A DNA stretch of 5,096 nucleotides from Comamonadaceae bacterium (GTDB taxonomy: Bacteria > Pseudomonadota > Gammaproteobacteria > Burkholderiales > Burkholderiaceae_C), in assembly GCA_027490485.1 (NCBI GenBank), contig JAIXYA010000247.1:1-5096 (forward strand). The letters run 5' to 3'. Positions 1 through 5,096 of this stretch are shown piece after piece (the first letter of the stretch is position 1; the number at the start of each line of letters is the position of its first letter). A program made the position numbers and the translations under genes. The notes beneath the pieces were generated by a model. The model was given only the letters and a program-made list of their open reading frames with translations, was not told where the DNA came from and did no database searches.

Positions 1-884
1 GGCGTATCGGTGGTGCCCAAGATGACCTTGCCCAACCAAGGCACGGCAAACAAGACCCGTCCATCGGCGGTTTTGGGCACCAACAGCGCGTGGTCACCGG
101 GTAAAAATTCACGGTCGACCACCAAATGCACCCCTTGGCTGGGCGCGACCATGGCTTGCATCGTTGAGCCACTGGGCTGCGCATCGAGTTGTCGAACCTG
201 GTCCACCCACACGCCTGTGGCATTGACCACGCAGTCGGCCTGGACTTGAAAGGTTTGACCAGTTTCGTGGTCTTGGGCCACCAAGCCGTTGACCCGCCCC
301 TCGGCGTGAAGCAGTTTCGTGACAGCACAGTAATTGACCACCAAGGCACCCGCTTGGGTGGCGGTACGGGCCAAATTGATGGCAAAACGTGCATCGTCAA
401 ATTGGCCATCCCAGTACTGCACACCACCAGACAAGCCTTTGGACTTGAGACCTGGCATGCGGGCCAAGACGCTGCGGGCGGATAAAAATTCGGTCGGACC
501 CAGGCCATCGGCACCAGCCAACAAGTCATAGAGTTTCAAACCAATGCCGTAAAACGCGGTCTCCCACCAGCGGTAAGACGGCATGACAAAGGGAATCGGT
601 TGCGCCAAATGCGGTGCGTCATGCAACAACACCGAGCGCTCGTGCAAGGCTTCACGCACCAGGCTGATATTGCCTTGCGCCAAATAACGTACACCGCCAT
701 GCACCAGCTTGGTCGAACGCGACGAGGTGCCTTTGGCAAAGTCGTGGGATTCGAGCAAGACCACTTTGTAGCCTCGCTGGCTGGCCTCCAGCGCCACGCC
801 CAATCCTGTTGCACCGCCGCCAATCACCGCCAGATCAAAACGCTGCGGAGCGGCCAATTGTTGAAGAAGTTCAGAGCGGGTCAT
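1..884 (-). CDS. glpD: Aerobic (FAD-dependent) glycerol-3-phosphate dehydrogenase, N-terminal part, 3' end beyond the window
   Basis: The enzyme oxidises sn-glycerol-3-phosphate to dihydroxyacetone phosphate using FAD and passes electrons to the membrane quinone pool. I translated the minus strand from ATG at 884 and found an open frame of 294 codons running off the left edge; family members are about 500-550 residues, so the C-terminal part is missing. Visible motifs are the Rossmann FAD-binding glycines VIGGGATGLG (residues 20-29) with the acidic strand end LLE (43-45), the GlpD block GTSSRSTKLVHGGVRYL (52-68), DGQFDDAR (159-166), VNATGVWV (220-227), SQGVHLVV (249-256) and LGTTDT (289-294). 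The DGQFDDAR stretch resembles the mitochondrial GPD2-like branch more than E. coli GlpD, as recalled from the family. The start has only a weak Shine-Dalgarno (AGGT, 894-897, 9 nt upstream), and no in-frame alternative start is seen just upstream. It lies 93 nt after the binding-protein gene, with a terminator-like hairpin between. Family assignment is very secure. Confidence 0.96.
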   Translation of the reverse strand, partial: MTRSELLQQLAAPQRFDLAVIGGGATGLGVALEASQRGYKVVLLESHDFAKGTSSRSTKLVHGGVRYLAQGNISLVREALHERSVLLHDAPHLAQPIPFVMPSYRWWETAFYGIGLKLYDLLAGADGLGPTEFLSARSVLARMPGLKSKGLSGGVQYWDGQFDDARFAINLARTATQAGALVVNYCAVTKLLHAEGRVNGLVAQDHETGQTFQVQADCVVNATGVWVDQVRQLDAQPSGSTMQAMVAPSQGVHLVVDREFLPGDHALLVPKTADGRVLFAVPWLGKVILGTTDT

Positions 885-936
885 GGGTAACTGACCTAAG
901 AGGGGGCTGCACCCAGCTGGGAACAGACCCCCAGAC

Positions 937-965
937 AAAACGGGCAACCCCACCAGAGGGTTGCC
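937..965 (-). terminator. Terminator-like hairpin between the binding-protein gene and glpD
   Basis: An exact 8-bp inverted repeat (943-950 GGCAACCC against 958-965 GGGTTGCC) encloses a 7-nt loop. It lies 12 nt after the binding-protein stop codon at 978. Read on the minus strand, the second arm is followed by CG and then TTTT (940-937), so the U tract is short and displaced by two bases. This suggests a weak or leaky intrinsic terminator, or a 3'-end stabilising hairpin. Because glpD follows in the same direction with no obvious promoter of its own, partial read-through is plausible. Confidence 0.6.
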
Positions 966-977
966 GTTCGTCAGGCT

Positions 978-2711
978 TTAGCGAACGCGGCCTTCCTTCC
1001 AAGCGTTGAGCAGCGTTTCATAGGCGATGGTTTTGCCCTTTGGCTTCTCATTGGCCAATTTGGCCCATGGAGCAGCTTTGTCACTCAGGTACTTGGCAGG
1101 GTCACCCTTGGGGTTGAGCTTGGGTGCGCAACGGGCCATGCCAGCACGCTCCAAACGCGCCATCACATCGTCCATCTCGTTGGCCAAGTTGTCCATGGCT
1201 TGCTGAGGTGTTTTCTCGCCAGTCACAGCCACTGCCACGTTTTTCCACCACAGCTGCGCGAGCTTGGGGTAGTCAGGCACGTTGGTACCGGTAGGCGTCC
1301 ATGCCACACGCGCAGGGCTGCGGTAGAACTCCACCAAGCCACCCAACTTTGGCGCCATTTTGGTCATGGCGTCAGAGCGGATGTCGGACTCACGAATCGG
1401 TGTCAAACCAACGATGGTCTTTTTCAGCGACGTGGTTTTGGCGGTCACGAACTGGGCGTACAACCAAGCGGCAGCAGTTTTGTTGGCGTCATGGTCTTTG
1501 AAGAAGGTCCATGAACCCACGTCTTGGTAGCCGTTTTGCATGCCTTGTTTCCAGTATGGGCCGTTGGGGCCAGGGGCCATGCGCCACTTGGGTGTGCCAT
1601 CGGCATTCACCACAGGCAGTCCAGGCTTGGTCATGTCGGCCGTGAACGCGGTGTACCAGAAGATTTGCTGGGCAATTTGGCCTTGGGCAGGCACAGGACC
1701 AGCTTCACCAAAGGTCATGCCAATGGCTTCCTTGGGTGAATATTTCTTCATCCAGTCCACGTACTTGGTGAGGGCATAGACCGCAGCAGGCGAGTTGGTG
1801 GCGCCACCACGGGCAACCGATGCACCCTGGGGGTTGCAACCGTCAGCAGAGGCGCGAATGCCCCACTCGTCAACGGGTCGGCCATTGGGAATGCCAATGT
1901 CAGCGGTACCTGCCATGGACAGCCAAGCGTCGGTGAAACGCCAACCCAAAGAAGGATCTTTCTTGCCGTAGTCCATGTGGCCATAAATAGGCTTGCCGTC
2001 AATGTTTTTCACATCATTGGTGAAGAACTCGGCGATGTCTTCATAGGCGCTCCAGTTGAGCGGCACGCCCAGGTCGTAGCCATACTTGGCCTTGAATTTG
2101 TCTTTGATTTCTTTGCGCTCGAACAAGTCGGCACGGAACCAGTACAGGTTGGCGAACTGTTGGTCGGGCAATTGGTACAGTTTCTTGTCGGGACCGGTGG
2201 TGAAACTGGTGCCGATGAAGTCTTTCAAGTCCAGGCCTGGGTTGGTCCACTCTTTGCCAGGGCCCGCCATGTAGTCGGTCAGGTTCATGATCTTGCCGTA
2301 GCGGTAGTGGGTACCAATCAAATCAGAATCAGAAATCCAACCGTCATAAATGGACTTGCCCGACTGCATCGAGGTTTGCAGCTTTTCCACCACGTCACCC
2401 TCTTGGATCAGGTCGTGCTTGACGGTGATGCCGGTGATTTCGCTGAACGCCTTGGCCAAGGTTTTGGACTCGTATTCATGGGTGGTGATGGTCTCAGACA
2501 CCACGGAAATTTCTTTCACGCCCTTGGCCTGCAGCTTTTTCGCGGCCGCAATGAACCATTTCATCTCCGCCATTTGCTTGTCTTTGGACAAGGTTGAGGG
2601 TTGGAACTCGTTGTCCACCCATTTTTTGGCCTCAGCCTCTCCAGCCCACGCGCTGTGACCCAGCACCAAGGCTGCAGCGGCGAAGGCAATCGCACGGTAT
2701 TTCAATTTCAT
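978..2711 (-). CDS. glpV: Periplasmic substrate-binding protein of a glycerol-type CUT1 ABC importer (GlpV-like)
   Basis: This 577-residue protein would capture the substrate in the periplasm and deliver it to the two permeases. The N-terminus has a Sec signal peptide: basic MKLKYR, a hydrophobic core at about 7-18, and an AWA|GE cleavage site after residue 23. The mature protein starts with about 40 polar, lysine-rich residues. The extracellular solute-binding fold then begins near residue 68 (ISVVSETITTHEYES), followed by a typical N-lobe helix (LAKAFSEITGITV, 85-97). Many tryptophans and tyrosines could supply a polyol-stacking pocket. There are only two cysteines (C292 and C528). At 577 residues it is much longer than MalE- or UgpB-type proteins (about 400-440), but this length is usual for the GlpV-like group as I recall it. 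The ATG at 2711 has a strong AGGAG site 6 nt upstream. It is the last transporter gene, followed by a hairpin and glpD. Glycerol as ligand is inferred from gene order and resemblance; another polyol is possible. Confidence 0.88.
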   Translation of the reverse strand: MKLKYRAIAFAAAALVLGHSAWAGEAEAKKWVDNEFQPSTLSKDKQMAEMKWFIAAAKKLQAKGVKEISVVSETITTHEYESKTLAKAFSEITGITVKHDLIQEGDVVEKLQTSMQSGKSIYDGWISDSDLIGTHYRYGKIMNLTDYMAGPGKEWTNPGLDLKDFIGTSFTTGPDKKLYQLPDQQFANLYWFRADLFERKEIKDKFKAKYGYDLGVPLNWSAYEDIAEFFTNDVKNIDGKPIYGHMDYGKKDPSLGWRFTDAWLSMAGTADIGIPNGRPVDEWGIRASADGCNPQGASVARGGATNSPAAVYALTKYVDWMKKYSPKEAIGMTFGEAGPVPAQGQIAQQIFWYTAFTADMTKPGLPVVNADGTPKWRMAPGPNGPYWKQGMQNGYQDVGSWTFFKDHDANKTAAAWLYAQFVTAKTTSLKKTIVGLTPIRESDIRSDAMTKMAPKLGGLVEFYRSPARVAWTPTGTNVPDYPKLAQLWWKNVAVAVTGEKTPQQAMDNLANEMDDVMARLERAGMARCAPKLNPKGDPAKYLSDKAAPWAKLANEKPKGKTIAYETLLNAWKEGRVR

Positions 2712-2716
2712 GCCAG

Positions 2717-2722
2717 TCTCCT
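2717..2722 (-). promoter_or_regulatory. Ribosome binding site of the binding-protein gene
   Basis: On the minus strand AGGAGA precedes the ATG at 2711, with 6 nt between AGGAG and the start. It is a near-consensus site that fixes the start directly in front of the signal peptide. Good initiation here fits the need for binding protein in excess over permease. Confidence 0.8.
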
Positions 2723-2728
2723 GAAAGT

Positions 2729-2764
2729 TTCCCCTTACTCTGAGAAAACACGTGTCTTGGGGAA
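2729..2764 (-). promoter_or_regulatory. Possible hairpin in the 82-nt gap before the binding-protein gene
   Basis: A 6-bp inverted repeat, TTCCCC (2729-2734) and GGGGAA (2759-2764), flanks a 24-nt loop containing the palindrome ACACGTGT (2748-2755). The gap of 2712-2793 is the longest inside the transporter part of the operon. The structure could be an RNA stem that stabilises or partly separates the binding-protein message, or an operator for an unknown regulator. There is no U tract after it, so it does not look like an intrinsic terminator. I could not identify a convincing -35/-10 promoter. A chance repeat is also possible. Confidence 0.3.
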
Positions 2765-2793
2765 GTTACAGACCGTGTCATGGGTTGGTGTGG

Positions 2794-3102
2794 CTAGCCT
2801 TTGCGCATGACAAAAACCAACCAAACCGCACTCGTTGCGGTCGCCCACCAAATCGAGGGCTCCTCGCTCAATTCAAACCAAAGTAACAGCTGACCTGCCA
2901 AGCCCACGAACATCAGGTGCAGGTAAGCGCAACCCAACAGGCCGATGAACAAACGGTCACCTCGGGTGGTGACCAAGGGCAAAAATCCTTTTCGCGCCAC
3001 CGTGGGCGAGCGTCGCTCCCACACCGTCATGCCGATCAACATGAGCACGATGCAGGTGAAAAAAACCGCCACCGGGGTGGTCCAAGCCATCCACTCAAGC
3101 AT
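2794..3102 (-). CDS. glpU: Small integral membrane protein of the DUF2160 type (GlpU-like)
   Basis: This 102-residue hydrophobic protein has three likely membrane segments: about residues 9-28, 51-75 and 83-98. Between the first two lies a charged loop with ERRSPTVARKGFLP (29-42) and TTRGDRLFIGLLG (45-57). These blocks, with the MEW/LEWMAWT-like N-terminus, match what I recall of the DUF2160 family, predicted small membrane proteins found almost always inside glycerol-type ABC importer operons. No catalytic motif is visible and the molecular role is unknown; an accessory subunit or assembly factor for the permease pair is an inference. The region around residues 68-84 (AGQLLLWFELSEEPSIW) looks longer than in the roughly 90-residue members I remember. 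The ATG at 3102 has a perfect AGGAG site 8 nt upstream (3111-3115). The gene starts 21 nt after the permease 2 stop and ends 82 nt before the binding-protein start. Confidence 0.85.
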   Translation of the reverse strand: MLEWMAWTTPVAVFFTCIVLMLIGMTVWERRSPTVARKGFLPLVTTRGDRLFIGLLGCAYLHLMFVGLAGQLLLWFELSEEPSIWWATATSAVWLVFVMRKG

Positions 3103-3110
3103 GGGCTTGT

Positions 3111-3115
3111 CTCCT
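3111..3115 (-). promoter_or_regulatory. Ribosome binding site of the DUF2160 gene
   Basis: On the minus strand AGGAG lies 8 nt before the ATG at 3102, inside the short 21-nt gap after permease 2. It supports this small ORF as a real, translated gene. Confidence 0.75.
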
Positions 3116-3123
3116 GTGGTGTG

Positions 3124-3936
3124 TCATACGCGTCCCATGGCAAAGCCTTTGGCGATGTAATGCCGCACAAACCAAATGACGATGGCACCCGGCACGATGG
3201 TCAGCACACCGGCCGCGGCCAAGGTGGCCCAGTCCATGCCCGAGGCGCTGACCGTGCGGGTCATGGTGGCGACGATGGGTTTGGCGTTGACGCTGGTGAG
3301 GGTGCGGGCCAACAGCAACTCGACCCAGCTGAACATGAAGCAAAAGAAAGCGGTCACACCCACGCCTGCCTTGATAAGCGGCAAAAACACTTTGACGAAA
3401 AACGCTGGAAAACTGTAGCCATCGATGTACGCGGTTTCGTCGATTTCACGGGGAATGCCGCTCATGAAGCCTTCCAAAATCCATACTGCCAGCGGCACAT
3501 TGAAGAGCAAATGCGCCATGGCCACCGCGATATGGGTGTCCATCAAACCGACCGTGCTGTAGAGCTGGAAAAACGGCAGCAAAAACACCGCAGGCGGCGT
3601 CATGCGGTTGGTAAGTAACCAGAAAAACACATGCTTGTCGCCCAAAAAGCTGTAGCGCGAAAAAGCATACGCAGCCGGCAAGGCCACGGTGACCGAGATA
3701 ACCGTGTTGATGGCCACGTAGATCAGGCTGTTGATATAGCCCGAATACCACGACACATCGGTGAAGATGGTGGCGTAGTTGTCCCAAGTCGGGTTGACCG
3801 GAAACAGGCTGAAACTGGACAAGATTTCTTGGTTGGTGCGCAAACTCATGTTCACCATCCAATAGATGGGCAGCAAAGCGAACACGATGTAGAGCAGCAA
3901 AAAGACCGTGCGTTTTTTGAAGCGGCGCTCATCCAT
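3124..3936 (-). CDS. glpQ: ABC importer permease, second inner-membrane subunit (MalG/UgpE type, GlpQ-like)
   Basis: This is one of the two transmembrane subunits forming the translocation channel. I place the start at ATG 3936, giving 270 residues, because AAGGAG lies 7 nt upstream. The longer reading from GTG 3966 would add ten polar residues and has no comparable site. The order is typical of MalG-like permeases: a short basic N-terminus (RRFKKR), a first membrane helix at about 11-30, a periplasmic stretch with NPTWDNYATIF (48-58), then several helices. The EAA loop at about 164-191 (EIDETAYIDGYSFPAF, then VFLPLIKAG) docks on the ATPase. The protein ends in a final helix and FAMGRV, a C-terminus common in this family. 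It overlaps the end of permease 1 by 8 nt and precedes the DUF2160 gene by 21 nt. The symbol follows the R. leguminosarum glycerol importer and is unrelated to the phosphodiesterase GlpQ of E. coli. Confidence 0.92.
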   Translation of the reverse strand: MDERRFKKRTVFLLLYIVFALLPIYWMVNMSLRTNQEILSSFSLFPVNPTWDNYATIFTDVSWYSGYINSLIYVAINTVISVTVALPAAYAFSRYSFLGDKHVFFWLLTNRMTPPAVFLLPFFQLYSTVGLMDTHIAVAMAHLLFNVPLAVWILEGFMSGIPREIDETAYIDGYSFPAFFVKVFLPLIKAGVGVTAFFCFMFSWVELLLARTLTSVNAKPIVATMTRTVSASGMDWATLAAAGVLTIVPGAIVIWFVRHYIAKGFAMGRV

Positions 3937-4810
3937 GGTCTTGCTCCTTGGTTTGGGTGCCGACACTTTGCATCCAGTTGTAGAGGATGAAGCACAGCAA
4001 CAAAATGATCAAAAAGTAAATCAGCGAAAACGCAGCAGCTGGACCCAAATCAAACTGGCCCACCGCTTTTTGCGTCAGGTACTGGCTGAGGAAGGTGGTG
4101 GCGTTGCCCGGCCCGCCGCCGGTGAGCACAAAAGGTTCGGTGTAAATCATGAAGCTGTCCATGAAGCGCAGCAACACCGCGATCATGAGGACGCCACGCA
4201 ACTTGGGCAACTGGATGAAACGAAACACCGCGAACTTGGAAGCGCCATCGATTTGCGCTGCTTGGTAATAAGCATCAGGGATGCTGCGCAAACCGGCATA
4301 ACACAGCAAGGCCACCAAGGGCGTCCAGTGCCAAACGTCCATCACCAACACGGTGAGCCAAGCGTCCCGCGCATTGCCGGTGTAGTTGTAATCAATTCCC
4401 ATGGCTTGCAAAGCAGCACCCAGCAAGCCAATGTCAGCACGGCCGTAAATTTGCCAAATCGTGCCCACCACATTCCAGGGGATCAGCAAAGACAAAGCCA
4501 CCAACACCAAAGTCACCGAGGCCTGCCAGCCTTTGGCAGGCATGGACAGCGCCAGTGCAATGCCTAAGGGAATTTCCACCACCAACACGGCCAGCGAAAA
4601 CACCATTTGCCGCCACAGCGCTTCATGCAGGTCTTGGTCGCGCATGACAGCGGCAAACCACTCGGTACCGACAAACACCCGGCGTTCTGGCGAGATGATG
4701 TCTTGCACAGAGTAATTGACCACGGTCATGAGCGGCACGATGGCCGAGAAGGCCACGCACAACAGCACCGGCAAGATGAGTAACCAGGCTTTTTGGTTGA
4801 CGGGCTTCAT
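3929..4810 (-). CDS. glpP: ABC importer permease, first inner-membrane subunit (MalF/UgpA type, GlpP-like)
   Basis: This 293-residue protein is the partner channel subunit of the neighbouring permease. Hydrophobic segments lie at about residues 9-31, 70-90, 99-121, 151-173, 205-225 and 258-278, giving the six-helix layout usual for UgpA-like permeases; the first helix contains LLILPVLLCVAF. The cytoplasmic EAA loop is clear at about 177-204 (IPDAYYQAAQIDGASKF followed by FIQLPKL), with the conserved glycine and LP. TEPFVLTGGGPGNAT after the fifth helix is another hallmark of CUT1 permeases. The ATG at 4810 overlaps the ATPase stop as ATGA, and AGGAGG lies 10 nt upstream within the ATPase coding region. 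The polar tail (QTKEQDHG) ends inside the start of permease 2. Translational coupling across all three genes is likely. The substrate cannot be read from the permease itself. Confidence 0.92.
   Translation of the reverse strand: MKPVNQKAWLLILPVLLCVAFSAIVPLMTVVNYSVQDIISPERRVFVGTEWFAAVMRDQDLHEALWRQMVFSLAVLVVEIPLGIALALSMPAKGWQASVTLVLVALSLLIPWNVVGTIWQIYGRADIGLLGAALQAMGIDYNYTGNARDAWLTVLVMDVWHWTPLVALLCYAGLRSIPDAYYQAAQIDGASKFAVFRFIQLPKLRGVLMIAVLLRFMDSFMIYTEPFVLTGGGPGNATTFLSQYLTQKAVGQFDLGPAAAFSLIYFLIILLLCFILYNWMQSVGTQTKEQDHG
3944..3949 (-). promoter_or_regulatory. Ribosome binding site deciding the permease 2 start
   Basis: On the minus strand AAGGAG lies 7 nt before ATG 3936, within the last codons of permease 1. 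It favours the 270-residue reading of permease 2 over the 280-residue reading from GTG 3966, and creates an 8-nt stop/start overlap (ATGGATGA). Confidence 0.8.
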
Positions 4811-5096
4811 GCGATCAAGGCCTCCTGCTCATAAAAGCATGTGTGTATGCCGAGCACCTGCACATACACGGTTTGACCCACCGCAGGTGCTTCGCTGTGG
4901 TTGGCCAAACGCACCCGCAGCACCTCACCCGCACACTGGGTGGTGAGCAAGCCGCTGGTGCCTAAGTCTTGCCAGCGCAGCACCTGAGCGGGCAGGCAAC
5001 CCTCGGCAGGGGCGTTGAGCACAGCGATGTACTCAGGGCGTATGCCCAGCTTGAGCGACTCGGTAACCGCCAGGCTGTGGCGAAGTTGATCGCCCA
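4807..5096 (-). CDS. glpT: ABC importer ATPase, C-terminal regulatory (TOBE/OB-fold) end only (GlpT-like)
   Basis: Only the last 95 residues are in the window; the frame is open to the right edge and ends at TGA 4807-4809. The nucleotide-binding part (Walker A, signature, Walker B) lies outside. The visible part begins with a stretch leading into LGIRPEYIAV; LGIRPE is the characteristic start of the C-terminal regulatory domain of MalK/UgpC-type ATPases. Beta-rich segments follow (VLRWQDLGTSGLLTTQ, EVLRVRLAN, VGQTVYVQVL), and it ends HTCFYEQEALIA, like the usual close of this domain. The stop overlaps the permease 1 start by 4 nt, so it belongs to the same transporter. By position it matches GlpT, the second of two ATPases in the R. 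leguminosarum glycerol importer; whether a second ATPase gene (glpS) lies upstream cannot be seen. It is not the E. coli GlpT antiporter. Confidence 0.85.
   Translation of the reverse strand, partial: GDQLRHSLAVTESLKLGIRPEYIAVLNAPAEGCLPAQVLRWQDLGTSGLLTTQCAGEVLRVRLANHSEAPAVGQTVYVQVLGIHTCFYEQEALIA

Noticed and set aside
189..485. Plus-strand open frames opposite the left end
   Set aside because: The minus strand here encodes GlpD with all expected motifs, so these are shadows.
1977..2597. A 206-codon open frame on the plus strand opposite the binding-protein gene
   Set aside because: It lies wholly antisense to a strongly supported gene, has no family resemblance, and its openness follows from the codon bias of the real gene.
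2748..2755. ACACGTGT palindrome as a stand-alone transcription-factor site
   Set aside because: A single 8-bp palindrome is expected often by chance and no promoter is visible next to it, so it is mentioned only as part of the gap structure.
2917..3618. A 233-codon plus-strand open frame
   Set aside because: It runs antisense across the DUF2160 gene and permease 2. The product is rich in His, Gln and Arg, typical of antisense translation of membrane-protein genes.
3937..3966. N-terminal extension of permease 2 from GTG 3966
   Set aside because: It has no good ribosome binding site, adds ten polar residues unlike the family, and the ATG at 3936 has a near-perfect site.
3908..4567. A 219-codon plus-strand open frame
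   Set aside because: It is antisense to permease 1, with low-complexity His/Gln composition and no recognisable domain.
1..5096. A novel defence, mobile or RNA-based system
   Set aside because: All long coding regions belong to known transporter or metabolic families, the gaps are 93 nt or less, and no repeats, integrase, tRNA or CRISPR-like structure is seen.

Overview
The window is part of one tightly packed gene cluster, read entirely on the minus strand. It encodes an ABC importer of the CUT1 (sugar/polyol) type followed by a glycerol-3-phosphate dehydrogenase. In transcription order, from high to low coordinates, it holds: the C-terminal end of an ATPase (4807-5096, cut by the window edge), a first permease (3929-4810), a second permease (3124-3936), a small DUF2160-type membrane protein (2794-3102), a long periplasmic binding protein (978-2711) and the N-terminal 294 residues of GlpD (1-884, cut by the other edge). 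This matches the (S)-T-P-Q-U-V order of the GlpSTPQUV glycerol importer described in Rhizobium leguminosarum, with glpD beside it. The likely substrate is therefore glycerol or a close relative, but that assignment rests on family resemblance and gene order, not on visible ligand-binding residues.

The host looks like a Gram-negative proteobacterium. The binding protein has a classical signal peptide, the genes use Shine-Dalgarno sites, and the DNA is moderately GC-rich. The frequent CAA/TTG codons alongside GC-rich ones remind me of Burkholderiales (Comamonadaceae such as Limnohabitans or Rhodoferax), but this is an impression only.

Spacing is typical of a polycistronic operon. ATPase and permease 1 overlap by 4 nt (ATGA). 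Permease 1 and permease 2 overlap by 8 nt if the start with the good ribosome binding site is used. Permease 2 and the DUF2160 gene are 21 nt apart. Two larger gaps follow: 82 nt before the binding-protein gene, with a possible inverted repeat, and 93 nt before glpD, with a terminator-like hairpin just after the binding-protein stop. These are natural places to tune binding-protein and GlpD levels separately from the membrane components.

Proposed joint role: the binding protein captures the polyol in the periplasm and the two permeases with their ATPase(s) import it. A glycerol kinase, not in this window, would phosphorylate it, and GlpD would oxidise glycerol-3-phosphate to dihydroxyacetone phosphate, passing electrons to quinone. 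I see no RNA genes, mobile elements, CRISPR arrays or plus-strand genes. The system is recognisable rather than undescribed; its least understood parts are the DUF2160 protein and the extra length of the binding protein.
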